Assembly: GCF_963924675.1 (NCBI RefSeq)
Contig: NC_089238.1
Coordinates: forward strand, 46,146,879 to 46,210,878
Length of the DNA stretch: 64,000 bases
Origin: Phocoena phocoena
Taxonomy: Eukaryota; Chordata; Mammalia; Artiodactyla; Phocoenidae
Reading direction: 5' to 3'
In this document: positions 1 through 10,321 of the stretch, one piece after another
Position numbering within the stretch: the first letter of the stretch is position 1
How the letters are laid out: every line of letters starts with the position of its first letter
The notes under the pieces: generated by a model
Seen by the model: only the letters and a program-made list of their open reading frames with translations
Told to the model about the DNA's origin: nothing
Database searches by the model: none
Made by a program: the position numbers and the translations under genes

Positions 1-455
1 TAGCTCTTGATGGAGGGAAAGGCAGAGGGAGCAGGTTGCACTTCTCCCATGTGTCATGGGGCCCAGGCAACTTCACAAGTCCCCACCGCCAGCTGGTCAC
101 GCCCAGGAAGGCCAGAAATCATCTCTCTGCCACCTCCATCCCCACCGTACTCCTCAATGAGCACCAATGAGTCTGAGCAGGTGAGACGCAGCCTCCTACC
201 CCCAGCACCTGCCCTGTCCCTGTGACCCACTGACTGTGCCCACCCAGCCTAAGGCTCATACCCACCATGCTCATCTGAGCTGCAGTCAGCTGGAGACAGG
301 GCAGACGGCGTGGGAGTCCCCAAGGGTGCCTGCCATTAAGCTGGGAAGCATCTCAACTTCTCACCAGGAAGAATGCCCTGGTTGCCATGGTTACAAAGCC
401 TGGCTCTGGGCCAAGCTCTCCCTGGGCAGTCCCCACAGACCCCCCCCCCCCCAGT
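1..455 (-). other. IL34: IL34 intron after the first coding exon
   Basis: Sequence downstream of the IL34 donor on the minus strand. It holds a run of 13 C on the plus strand (440-452), which is G13 in the intron starting ten bases into it. No second IL34 exon is recognisable here. Confidence 0.6.
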
Positions 456-461
456 ACTCAC

Positions 462-489
462 AGCGCAGCCAGGCGAATCCCCGGGGCAT
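462..489 (-). CDS. IL34: IL34 first coding exon (start codon exon, partial gene)
   Basis: Interleukin-34 is a secreted dimeric cytokine that binds CSF1R and supports microglia, Langerhans cells and other macrophages. Read on the minus strand, ATG at 489-487 opens the peptide MPRGFAWLR, which matches the start of mammalian IL-34 (human MPRGFTWLR...). It is followed by a single T (462) and a consensus donor GTGAGT (461-456). In human IL-34 the next residue is Tyr, so a codon split as T|AT or T|AC fits a phase-1 intron exactly. The start sits in a good context (caccaccATGc). The peptide is the beginning of the signal sequence; its hydrophobic core and the mature cytokine must be encoded by exons left of position 1, and none was found in bases 1-440. 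The 5' edge of this exon is unresolved: AG acceptors after pyrimidine-rich sequence lie near 556-557 and near 510. Identification is firm for so short a match because sequence, start codon, donor phase and synteny with SF3B3 all agree. Confidence 0.85.
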
Positions 490-562
490 GGTGGTGCGCT
501 GGGTCTCCCAGAGAGCAGAGGTGGTATCCCCAGCAATGTGTCTATCCACAGAGGCCTGAGTG

Positions 563-1934
563 GGGCCTACATGGCCTCGGGTCAGCAAAGGTGGCCCAAA
601 GTCGAGGAAGGACTAGCCACGGAGGAGTGGCCCAGCAGGAGGTGGCAGGTGCTCCTGGGCAGGGCTCACCCTTATCTGCCTGGCAGTGCAGAGGGCAGCC
701 GCGGGGCGGTGGCTCTGAGTCCCATGGCAGCCAAGACCTGGCCTGAAACGGCTGCCTCGGGGTCTTCCTTCCAAGCAGGAGGAGAGAGTCCCCAGCAGGC
801 CCCTCGGAATCTGAGGCTGGGTTGTGCTTTCTCTGATTTCTCTGTCTGCAGCTGCTCAGTGTGAAATCTGGCTCTGGAAAGAGAAAGGAGGAGAGAAACT
901 GATTATGTAAGAGTGGTGCTGCCACTCAGCCATCAGCCACAGGCGCACAGAGCCTACTGTGCAGGCTGCACCCACCGCCGGCCGGGACCACCAGGGAAGG
1001 CCAGAGGTGCACAGCCCTGCCCCGGTTGCTGGCTACTTGGGGACACAGAAATGACAGAACAACCGAAGGGCAGCCCCAGCCCAGGAGTAAGTTAAAAGGA
1101 CACCAGCTGACAGCCTGGGGCCAAAACGAAAGCAGGACCAAGGAATGAATGAGCTGTGTGGGTTAAATCAAGGGAGCTTCCTGAAGGCGGCAGATCAAGG
1201 TAAAGTACATGAACGGCTTGAACTGCGGGGAGGTTAAAAAAAAGCCCAGAATCGGGCTCTGCACCCCTCCATGCCCCAGAGAACACTCTCCTAGCCACCT
1301 CCTCACTCAGAAATCTCCCAGAAAGGCTCCCACCACGCACCCTAGACCACCAGACCGGGACAGAGAAGCTGAGAAAGTAAGAACTGGGGTCATGGTCACC
1401 TTCATGCCACACCACAGAGTCCTAATCCTGGGTGCCATCTGTGGTCCCACCCATCCACTGAAATGGGGGAGATGTACGGAAGCCAGGAAGGCACAAAGTG
1501 GGAGGTACCTAATGGCACAGAAGCCAGAGCCTTCTCTCAGGGGGAGGGGCACAGAGGAAATCACCTAAAAGAATGGGGGTGTCTGTCTGTCTCTCTCTGG
1601 TGGGGAAGAGGGAGGGGGAGGAGTCTGAGAATGGCCTCTCCCACCCCACCCCTGCTCTACCCAGGGCTTTGGAACAGCCCTTTAGAAGCTCATGCAGAGA
1701 AAAGTTGGACAAGTAAAAGTTGGAATATTATTCTACATAATTCAATTGCAAATAGCATTTTCAAAGTCACAGTAGCAAGTAAAAAGTGAAAGTTAGTTTA
1801 ACAGAAGCATGACTGAAGGATCCTGGAAGGACAAGGGCCTGGGGAGGGTGCACATGAGTGGTGAGGGAAGCGGGTGACAAGGAGCTACACGTTCCTTGGT
1901 GGGAAGTCAACAGATAGTGCCTCAAACGAATGAG
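563..1934. other. Non-coding stretch upstream of the IL34 start exon
   Basis: GC-moderate sequence with no recognisable exon, no strong repeat and only chance ORFs. Given the IL34 start exon at 489, this is IL34 5' intron on the minus strand. Confidence 0.4.
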
Positions 1935-2031
1935 CAACACGAGCACATATATAACTGAATCACTTTGCTGTATACCTGAAAGTAACACAACATTGTAAAT
2001 CGACTATACTTCAATTAAAAAGAAAAAAGTT
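1935..2031 (+). repeat. L1 3'-end fragment
   Basis: Contains the characteristic artiodactyl/cetacean L1 tail (tgtatacctgaaagtaacac, then a 'cattgtaaatcgactatac'-type motif) ending in an A-rich tract. Heavily 5'-truncated. Confidence 0.6.
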
Positions 2032-2664
2032 ACGGATGGGGGTGCGTGTGAAGAATTAGGGCCACTTTTGCAACCAATCTATTACACCTACACAGAGCAT
2101 TCTTCTCCCCAAAGTGACCAGGCCTGACCTGAGGCCCAGGGGACAGAGCATTGGACCACCTGCTCCAGCTTGACAGCTTCCCTCTAAGCAGGGCAGGGCC
2201 ACGAGGGTCTCAGAGACATTCCAGGCAACCTCTACATCCAGAGGTGAGGAAACAGGCCTGGGGGGAGGAAGCTGTCCCAAGGCCTCATGCCCAACCCCAT
2301 TGTCCTCCTGTGAATCAAGCCCCTCTGCCCTTTGAGAATGTAGGGAGGGACATTCTAGCAACTAGCAGCCCTGTAGAGTGAGTCACAGATGCTCAGTTTA
2401 CGGAGGAGGTGGATGAAAAATAGGGCTGAGTTGAGGCCACAGAAAAAAGAAGATAAACAAAAGCATAAAAAGGAATGATTTTTTTCTGGTTATTCCATTA
2501 GCCCAGGGTCTATATTTCTGAATAACATTTCATTCACCACCTCTGCTCAGTGGAGAGGATTCTAGACCTGGGGCACATGAATAACACAGGACCCACTCTT
2601 GGCCACATCTGAGTAGTAAGTCTCATTCAGAGAGGTGGGCTGAGTCAGATCCCTGACTGGCTCC

Positions 2665-3030
2665 CTCGGCTCCCATATCCCATTCAGTACAAGTCCAATC
2701 TGCAAAGGTGGCTCTATTTCTACCCCTCTTTAATCTGGGCTTGGCCGTGTGACTTGCTCTGACCAGTGGGATGTGCCTATGCCTTCGGCTTGTCCTCTCT
2801 TGCTGCTGGGAGGGCTTCATGTCATGTAAACAATTCCAGGCTAGCTTCCTATAGGAGGCCTCAGGCATTTGAGTGAGACCGTCCTAAACTAGTCCATCTG
2901 GCCCCTGTCAAGTCAGCCCAGAATCCCAGCTGCCCCACAGAATCATGAGAAATAATCAGTGTTTGTTTATTTTAAACCACTAAGCTTTGGGGGTAGTCTG
3001 TTACACAACAAAAACTAATTGATACAGCCT
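2665..3030 (+). repeat. MaLR LTR, MLT1-type
   Basis: Ends with the MLT1 signature: an 'agaatcatgagaaataat' segment, then 'ttttaaaccactaagctttg', then a 'ctgttacacaac' terminus. Old and diverged. ERVL-MaLR solo LTR in plus orientation. Confidence 0.65.
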
Positions 3031-3244
3031 GAAAGTGCATCATCTCTGCAAATGCTCTGTAAAAAGCCAGGTCAATTCTAAGCCAAAGCATCTTCTGGGA
3101 GTGGTTCCAGTGGCTTCTCTCTGAATGAAGCTCAGTAAGCCTTGGGGGCAAAGGTGTGCTTTCATTGCCCTAGGGCCCAGCTCAGCATCTTCTATTGGAG
3201 GATGAACTTTCTGGAATTCAATACTAATCAAGACTTTTTTTTCC

Positions 3245-3560
3245 CCTCTGCCATATTTGATTTATGTTTTGAAACTTTATTATAGTATTGTTAAACAAAC
3301 CCAAATAAGGTAGAATAGGATAATGGATCCTCATACAGCTATTATTCAGCTTCAAAAATTATCAATATTCTGTCATTCCTGTTTCACCCATCCTCCATTT
3401 TTTCCCCTAGAGTATTTTAAAGCAAATCCCAGACAGGCCATTTTACCAGTATGTAAGGATTTTTTAAAAATATATAATCGCATTACTACTATTGCACATT
3501 TCCAAATCAATAATCCCTTATATCATCTAATACAGAATCCATGTTCAAATAAACCCACAC
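3245..3560. repeat. Probable ancient L1-derived segment
   Basis: AT-rich sequence with an 'agcaaatcccagacaggcca' motif and surrounding text typical of old mammalian LINE 3' regions. Family and strand are not certain. Confidence 0.35.
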
Positions 3561-4345
3561 AACTAATTCACTACAAAGGTACCAAGAACATACAATGGCG
3601 AAAGGATAGTCTCTTCAATAAATGGAGTTGGGAAAACTGGACATCCACATGCAAAAAAATTAAACTACACCACTATCCCACACCATACACAAAAATCAAC
3701 TCAAAGTGGATCAGAGACTTTAATGTAAAACGTGAAACCATAAAACTCCTAGAAGAAAAAATAGGCAGTATACTCTTGGGCATCAGTATTACCAATATCT
3801 TTCTAGATATGTCTCCTCAGGCACAGGGAAACAAAAGCAAAAATAAACAAACAGGACTGTATCAAACTAAAAAGCTTCCGCACAGCAAGGGAAACCACTA
3901 ACAAAACAAAGACAACCTACCAAATGGGAGAAGATATTTGTAAATCATATGTCCAATAAGGGATTAATATTCGTAATAGATAAAGAACTCATACAATTCA
4001 ACAACAGCAAAAAACAAACAACCTGATTAAAAAATGGGCAGAGGGGCTGAATACACATTTTTCCAAAGACATACGGATAGCCAACAGGCACATGGAAAGA
4101 TGTTCAACATCACTAATTATTAGGGAAATACAAATCAAAACCACAGTAAGATACTACCTCACATCTGTTAGAACTGCTATCATCAAACAGGCAAGAAATA
4201 ACAAGTGTTGGTGAGTATGTGGAGAAAAGAGAACACTCATTCAATGTTAGTGGAACTGTAAACTGGTAAAGCCAGAGTGTTACCAGTACAGTTTTCTCAA
4301 AAAAATTAAGAATGGGACTACCATACGACCTATTTCACTTCTGGG

Positions 4346-4479
4346 GTTTTTTGTTTGTTTGTTTGTTTGGGCCACGCCATGTGGCTGTGGGATCTTAGTT
4401 CCCCGACCAGGGATTGAGCCTGGGCCCACGGCAGTGAAAGCACAGAGTCCTAACCACTGGACCGCCGGGGAATTCCCAA
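4346..4479 (-). repeat. CHR-type SINE, short form
   Basis: Antisense tRNA-derived SINE inserted in the L1. It is flanked by a perfect 10-bp duplication, cacttctggg, at 4336-4345 and 4480-4489. The GTTT-rich left end is the degraded poly-A tail. Confidence 0.85.
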
Positions 4480-4494
4480 CACTTCTGGGTATTT

Positions 4495-4868
4495 TTTTTT
4501 TATATAACTTTTTTTTTCTTTTTTCCTTCCTTTCTTTCTTTTTTGGCTGCTTTGGGTCTTCATTGCTGGCTTGCGGGCTTTCTCTAGTTGCAGTGAGTGG
4601 GGGCTGCTCTTCGTTGCAGTGCACAGGCTTCTCATTGCAGTGGCTTCTCTTGTTGCAGAGCATGGGCTCTAGGCGTGCGGGCTTCAGTAGCTGTGGCACG
4701 CAGGCTCAGTAGTTGTGGCCCGTGGTCTCTACAGCACAGGCTCAGTAGTTGTGGCGCATGGTCTTAGTTGCTCCATGGCATGTGGGATCTTCCCAGACCA
4801 GGGCTCAAACCCGTGTCCCCTGCATTGGCAGGCAGATTCTTAACCACTGTGCCACCAGGGAACTCCCC
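4495..4868 (-). repeat. CHR-type SINE, long form
   Basis: Full-length antisense copy of about 370 bp with the long central region (tctctagttgcagtgagtgg) and head ending at 'ccaccagggaactcccc'. It inserted right beside the preceding SINE. An imperfect duplication (acttctgggtattt versus acatttctaggtattt) flanks it. Confidence 0.85.
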
Positions 4869-5588
4869 CCAACATTTCTAGGTATTTATCCAAAGAATAT
4901 GAAAATACTAATTTGAAAAGAGATATGCACCCCTATGTTCATCATAGCATTATTTTAAATAGCCAAGATATGAAAACAACCTAAGTGCCAATAAATGGAT
5001 GAATAAATAAAGAAGATGTGGCATATATTATATATACAATGGAATACTACTCAGCCATTAAAAAGACGAAATCTTGCCATCTGTGACAACACTGATGCAC
5101 CTTGAGGGTATCAAGCTAAGTGAAATAAGTCAGAGAAATACAATACCATATGATTTTGCTCACGTGGAATATAAAAAACAAACGAACAAACCATACCAAA
5201 CAAAAACAAACATGTAGATACAGAGAACAGAGTAGTGGTTACCAGAGCGGAAGGGTGAGAAGGGCAAAATGGGTAACATATGTTGTAACTATATGGTTGG
5301 CAACTGTATGGTGACAGATGGAAACTAAATTTTTGGTGGTCAGCAGGCTGTAGTGTATACAGAAGTAGAAATATAATGCTGCATACACGAAACATGTAAT
5401 ATTATACACCAATGTTACATCAATTAAAAAATAAATTAAAAAAAAAAGAATCCACATTCAATTTTCCCTGGTTGTTTAAAAAACGTCTTTTTTTAAGTTG
5501 CTTTGTTTGAATTAAGAGCCCAGTAAGTTGGTCCACTGATTGATGGGTCTCTATGTCTTTTTTCCTCTCTTTTTAAAAAAAAATTTAA

Positions 5589-5793
5589 GGGACTTCCCTG
5601 GCGGTCCAGTGGTTAAGACTTCGCCTTCCAACACAGGGGATGGGGGTTCGATCCCTGGTCAGGGAGCTAAGAACCCACATGCCTCGTGGCCAAAGAACCA
5701 AAGCATAAAACAGAAGCAATATTGTAACAAATTAAATAAAGACTTTAAAAATGGTCCACATCAAAAAAAAAAACCTAAAAAAATTAATTAATT
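5589..5793 (+). repeat. CHR-type SINE with 'gcaatattgtaacaaatt' tail
   Basis: Sense copy beginning gggacttccctggcggtcc. It carries the tail region 'gactttaaaaatggtccaca' before its A-rich end, a subtype also seen at 20745-20930. Confidence 0.85.
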
Positions 5794-6110
5794 AAGATAT
5801 AACTCACATGTCATAAAGTCTGCCATTCTGAAGGGCACAATTCAGTGGAGATTTTTAGTATATTCACAAAGTTGTGCAACAATTACCATAATCTAATTCC
5901 AGAACATTCTCACCAACCTAAAAATAAACTCTGTAGTCATCAGCAATCACTGTTTATTTCCTCTTCCCCCTGGCCCCTGGCAACCACTAATCTGCTTTCT
6001 ATCTCTATGGATTTGCATATTCTGGACCTTTCATGTAAATAGGATCTTATAATATGTGATCCTTTGTGACCAGTTTCTGTCACTTGGCATAATATTTGCA
6101 GGGTTCATTC
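5794..6110 (-). repeat. L1 3' region, antisense
   Basis: Antisense L1 text ('gccattctgaagggcacaat', 'ccctggcaaccactaatctg', 'ggatttgcatattctggacc'), diagnostic of the 3' part of old L1M subfamilies. Confidence 0.7.
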
Positions 6111-6111
6111 A

Positions 6112-6495
6112 TCATGTAAACTGAATGTTTGTGCCTCTGCCAAATTCCTCTGTTGAAGCTCTAACCCCCAATGTGATGTTATTTGGAAATGGGGTCTTTG
6201 TGAGGTAATTAGGGTTGGATGAGGTCCTGAAGGTGGGGCCCTCATGACAGGATTAGTGCCCTTATAAGAAGAGACATCAGAGAGCTTGTTCTCTCTCTCT
6301 CTCTCTCTCTCCATGATCCCATAAAAAGGAGGTCACATGAGCACACATCCAGAAGGTGGCTGTCTGCAACCCAAGGGGAGAGCACTCACCAGAAACCAAC
6401 CATGCTGGTGCCCTCATCTTGGACTTCAGCCCCCAGAACTGTGAGAAAATAAATTTCTGTTGTTTAAGCCTCCCAGTCTATGGTATATATTCAAG
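6112..6495 (+). repeat. MaLR LTR (MST/MLT1-like)
   Basis: Shows the internal landmarks of MaLR LTRs in order: 'ctgaatgtttgtgcctctgc', 'taacccccaatgtgatg', 'gattagtgcccttataagaa', 'cagaactgtgagaaaataaa', 'ctcccagtctatggtat'. A (CT)n tract lies at about 6289-6310. Confidence 0.75.
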
Positions 6496-6637
6496 ACCCA
6501 TTTATTCTCTAGTTCTGCCCACATGGAGACAACCTCCTTGAAAAGGCATTGAACCCTTCCGTTCACTTTAACACCTTGGGCTGAAAACACGTGTTCCAAG
6601 GTTTCAACTATGAGATCCACATTCTTAAAGCACTAAT

Positions 6638-6786
6638 TCTTTTTTTTTTTCTGGTTTTATTGAAGTATAATTGACAAATAAAAGTGTAAGGTATTTAAAG
6701 TGTACAACGTGATGATGTGATATACATATACATTGTGAAAGGATTCCCCCATCCATCACCTCACATATTTATTTACCTTTGAAAGC
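6638..6786 (-). repeat. L1 3'-end fragment, antisense
   Basis: T-rich start followed by 'ggttttattgaagtataatt' and 'gtgtacaacgtgatgatgtg', the antisense of an L1 3' UTR. Confidence 0.6.
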
Positions 6787-7669
6787 ACTAATTCTTAAAC
6801 CTCATCTAGATTTCTCCCCTTGGATGGGGGGAGATGACCCAAACACAACGAAGAACAGCTTAGGACTGTGAGCTCTGCTCGCCCAGAAGACCTTGCAGCT
6901 TCCCTGACCACCCGGCTGGAGCCAGGATTAGGGCCCTGAGACGAGGGGCACCTGCTGGGCTGCCACCACAGGCCCCAACTCCTGTCCTCTTCACTAGGCT
7001 GGCTGTCACCTCTAGTTTCCCTGGAGTCTGGGGACTCCAAAGGGTCTCTGCTCACACTTCCGTATCACGCCTGTTGCCTCAGCACTGCTGATCCACACCA
7101 AGGGGGAACAGCACACAGAACTGCTTTTCAACACACCAACGTTCCACACAAAAGTTATTTTATAAGCCTGCAGGTTCTTTTTCATCAGAAGACATTCCCA
7201 AGGCCATGACTTCCCCTGGCTCTCCACTGCCCTTGCCAGCAGACTGGACATGCGTGGCCGCAGTGCTGAGTCGGGCACACCCCCCTGGCTCCACTCCGGC
7301 GCACTCTCCTGGAGAACTGAGGATGGTGCCCTGGCCTCATCAGCTGGATCTGTCCCAAAGCCAGTCCTAGAGTGACAAGAGCCACACCTTCAGGTCTATT
7401 CCACTGACCAGCCTCACAGGACCGAGCTGGGCCCACGGACCTTGGTCTGGATTGTGTTGGCTGGTCATTCTTGCCTAGGTTCACAGGCCAACTGCCACTG
7501 TCCTTCCTTTCCTGCTCATCACTGCACCAGCATCTCACTCCTACCTGCTGCCGTCACACGCCTGGCAACCTCTTGTTCTGGGGCCAGCCAAGAACTGAGA
7601 CCCCAGCAGGCCCCTAGTTCCCAGAAGGCCCCATTAAACTACTACTGCCTAGCCGTGTTCTCGAGGCTT

Positions 7670-7967
7670 CAGAGCCCGGGAGAGTGCGGAGAGCATAGCA
7701 AACCGCGGCGCCCCAGCCCCGGACCGGGCTCCATGGAGGCGCGGGAACCTCGCCGCACCCCACCTCCCAACACAGGCGACCTCTTCGCCCGCCTGTCCCG
7801 CGGACCCGGGCGCACCTCCGGCCACCGGGACCCAGGACGGCGACGCGGGGCTCGGCTGACGCGGGGCTTGGCTGGTGGCGGGTGCTGGGGTGGGCGGGGA
7901 CCCGGGCTCCAGTCCGGAGGCCGCGCGGACCGCCGGGCCCACCTCCGTCCCCGCCGCCTGGAAAGCT
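7670..7967 (-). promoter_or_regulatory. CpG island, candidate promoter of a short IL34 transcript
   Basis: About 300 bp packed with CpG and GC boxes (e.g. ccgcggcgccccagc near 7703, gggtgggcggggacccgggc near 7890), with sharp edges against AT-rich DNA. It lies about 7 kb upstream of the IL34 start codon, in IL34 orientation, and is the only such island in the window. Several GT dinucleotides on the minus strand could act as donors (e.g. ...gggag|gtgggg). The long ORFs across it on both strands follow from GC richness and are not taken as genes. Strand assignment is inference from the neighbouring gene. Confidence 0.45.
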
Positions 7968-8032
7968 ATGGTATATTATTATGGCAACCTGAGCAGGATA
8001 AGACATAGCATCTATCAGTACTTCCTTTTTTT

Positions 8033-8264
8033 ATTTTTTATTTATTTATTTATTTATTTTTATTTTTTTTGCGGTACGCGGGCCTCTCACTGCTATGGCC
8101 TCTCCCGTTGCGGAGCACAGGCTCCGGACGTGCAGGCTCAGCGGCCATGGCTCACGGGCCCAGCCGCTCCGTGGCATGTGGGATCTTCCTGGACCGGGGC
8201 ACAAACTCGTGTCCCCTGCATTGGCAGGCGTACTCTCAACCACTGCGCCACCAGGGAAGCCTCC
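8033..8264 (-). repeat. CHR-type SINE, short cetacean form
   Basis: Antisense copy carrying the 'cggagcacaggctccgg' block. It is flanked by a duplication of at least 16 bp, cagtacttcctttttt, at 8016-8031 and 8265-8280. The intact duplication implies a young insertion. Confidence 0.9.
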
Positions 8265-8667
8265 CAGTACTTCCTTTTTTTAAAAAAATAAGGGTGAAAC
8301 ATTTTATTCTCAATTTTCTTTTTTAAATAAATTTAAACAGTAAAACAAAAATTCACAAGCTGTCTCCCTGTTCACTCTCTGCCTCCCTCCCCTACCTGTA
8401 GTCTTTAGTCTGGCTCCCTTTCCTTCACCCCACTCACACAGGCACAGGGTATCCAACTAAGAAGACAAACTGCTCTAAATAGATGGAGACATGATGAAGG
8501 GAGGAGGTGACCTGTGTCCACATTCCAGGTTAAACTGCACAAATCTGCATTTTCTGGGTTCTAAATAGTTTCCTTTCATTTCTCAAATTGAAAAAAAAAA
8601 AAAAAAAAATCCCTGGACCAGATGCTTCAAAGTTCCCAGGACCGCCAAAGAACGCCTTGAACTCTCA

Positions 8668-8935
8668 AACTCCTAATTTATCCCTCCCCCACCCCCTTTC
8701 CCCCTTGGTAACCGTAAGTTTGTTTTCTATGTCTGTAAGTCTGTTTGTTTTGTAAATAAGTTCATTTGTATCATATTTTAGATTCCACATATAAGTGATA
8801 TATGGTATTTGTCTTTCTCTTCCTGACTTACTTCACTTAGTATGATAATCTCTAGGTCCATCCATGATGCTGCAAATGGCATTATCTCATTCTTTTTTAT
8901 GGCTGAGTAGTATTCCATTACACACACACACACAC
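8668..8935 (-). repeat. L1 3' region, antisense
   Basis: Antisense artiodactyl/cetacean L1 ('ttggtaaccgtaagtttgtt', 'agattccacatataagtgat', 'atctctaggtccatccatga'). Ends in a (CA)n tract at 8921-8940. Confidence 0.75.
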
Positions 8936-9010
8936 ACACATACACGTCACATGGCTACTGTATATATATAAAGAGTATATCTACATATAATAGCTGTATA
9001 TAGATATCTA
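8921..9010. repeat. (CA)n and AT-rich low-complexity tract
   Basis: A run of CA dinucleotides followed by TATA/GATATC-rich sequence between an L1 fragment and the DNAJC7 fragment. Part of the distal end may be diverged continuation of that pseudogene. Confidence 0.6.
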
Positions 9011-9011
9011 T

Positions 9012-9175
9012 ATATAATAATTATAAGCGTCATTGTAATCTTTCTTGACATAGTATGCACCTCTTGCTCCTTGAAAGACTGTTTCCTTCATTTCTTTGTG
9101 GTTGAGCAGCTCTGGCGCAGTTGCTGCCATTACCACATCACACTCTGCAGCGGCCACCATCTTACCACCAGGACC
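9012..9175 (-). pseudogene. DNAJC7: DNAJC7 5'-end pseudogene fragment
   Basis: On the minus strand, ATG at 9160-9158 opens a frame with the blocks [16 protein letters not shown] and [14 protein letters not shown]. These are colinear with the N-terminus of DNAJC7 (TPR2, a TPR/J-domain Hsp70-Hsp90 co-chaperone), recalled as [17 protein letters not shown] ... AYYAKKDYNEAYNYY. About 15 bases of 5' UTR (ggtcctggtggtaag) precede the ATG. Indels shift the middle segment ([16 protein letters not shown]), so it is not functional. Only the first roughly 50 codons, the start of TPR 1, are present. No introns are seen, as expected of a retrocopy, though the 5' end of the parent may lack introns anyway. 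It abuts an L1 fragment at 9176 and AT/CA-rich sequence at 9010. The alignment is from memory of the family. Confidence 0.75.
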
Positions 9176-10317
9176 AGTACTTCATTCCTTTTTATTGTAA
9201 TATAACATTCTAATGTATGGATACACTACATTTTCTTCATCCATTCATTAATTGATAAGACATTTGGGTTGTTTTCATTTTTTGGCTATTATGAGTTATA
9301 TTGCTATTAAGATTCGTGTACAAGTTTTTGTGTTGGTGTATGTTTTCAGTTCTCTTTGGGTATATTCCTAGGAATGTGGTTGCTGGGTCATATGGCTACT
9401 CCACGTTTAACTTTTTGAGGAACTGCCAGTCTGCTTTCCAAGGCAGCTACACCATTTTACATTCCCATCAGCAATGTACGAGGGTTTTGATTTCTCACCA
9501 ACACTTGTTATTATCTATCTTTTTCATTACAACCATCCTAGTGGGTATGAAGTGGTATCTCGTTGTGGTATTGATTTGCATTTTCCTGATGACTAATGAC
9601 GTTGAGCATCTTTTCACCTGCTTATAGGCCATTTGTATACCTTCTTTGGAGAAATGTTTATTCAAATCCTTTGCCTATTTTTTTAAACTGGTTTATCCTT
9701 TTTTTTTTTTTTTTTTTTTTTTGCGGCACACGGGCCTCTCACTGTTGTGGCCTCTCCCACTGCGGAGCACAGGCTCCAGACGCGCAGGCTCAGCGGCCAT
9801 GGCTCACGTGCCCAGCCGCCCCGCGGCATGTGGGATCTTCCCAGACAGGGGCACGAACCTACGTCCCCTGCGTTGGCAGGCAGACTCTCAACCACAGCGC
9901 CACCAGGGAAGCCCTATCTTTTTATTTTTGAGATACAAGAGTTCCTTATGTATGCTGGCTACTAGACTCTTATCAGATGTATGATTTGTAAATATTTTCT
10001 CCCGTTCTGTGGGTTGTCTTTTCACTTTCCTGATAGTGTCCCCGATGCACAAAACTTTTTAAGTTTGATGAAGTCCAATTTATTTTTTATTTATTTTTCT
10101 ATTTTTTGGTTATTTATGCTTTTTGGTGTCATATCTAAGAAACTAGTGTCTAATCCAAGGGCACAAAGATATACATGTGTTTTATTCTAAGAATTTTATA
10201 GTTTTAGCTCTTGTATTTAGGTCTTCGATCCATTTGGAGTTAATTTTTGTATATGGTGTGAGGCAAGAGCCCAACTTCATTCTTTTGCATGTGGCTAACC
10301 AGTTGTCCCAGCACTAG
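9176..10317 (-). repeat. L1 ORF2 3' part, antisense, interrupted by a SINE
   Basis: Antisense L1 text runs from 'agtacttcattcctttttat' through 'ggttgctgggtcatatggct', 'ttgatttgcattttcctgat' and 'ccatttggagttaatttttg'. Interrupted by the SINE at 9698-9915. Decayed. Confidence 0.8.
9698..9915 (-). repeat. CHR-type SINE, short cetacean form
   Basis: Antisense copy starting with a long T run (9699-9722) and ending 'ccaccagggaagccc'. Inserted in antisense L1, with a short T-rich duplication (tatccttttt / tatcttttta). Confidence 0.85.
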
Positions 10318-10321
10318 TTTT

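Larger units (their letters stand above)
3575..5445 (+). repeat. L1 3' half (ORF2 C-terminal remnant and 3' UTR), interrupted by two SINEs
   Basis: Colinear with the last part of mammalian L1 ORF2 (3575 onward; e.g. 'aaatggagttgggaaaactg' and 'aaaatgggcagaggggctga'), continuing through the 3' UTR to an A-rich end near 5440. Interrupted at 4346-4868 by two CHR SINEs. Many stops and indels make it non-functional. Confidence 0.8.

Noticed and set aside
1..440. Second IL34 coding exon left of the start exon
   Set aside because: No match to the following IL-34 residues (LGIFLG..., NEPLEMW...) in any minus-strand frame.
373..925. Overlapping ORFs of 107-163 codons on both strands around the IL34 exon
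   Set aside because: GC-rich chance ORFs. The real coding content is only the 28 bases at 462-489, supported by homology and splice phase.
3323..3901. 192-codon plus-strand ORF
   Set aside because: Its C-terminal two-thirds is L1 ORF2 sequence and its N-terminal part is also repeat-like. A decayed retrotransposon, not a host gene.
4346..4868. tRNA genes at the many tRNA-like SINE heads
   Set aside because: The tRNA-related regions are parts of CHR SINEs with A tails and target duplications, not functional tRNA genes.
7442..8291. ORFs of 130-188 codons over the CpG island
   Set aside because: Arginine/glycine/proline-rich translations on both strands that reflect base composition and run into a SINE. 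No domain or homology is apparent.
8921..8940. CA repeat as part of a CRISPR-like or satellite array
   Set aside because: A simple microsatellite. No spaced direct repeats of CRISPR type occur anywhere in this eukaryotic window.
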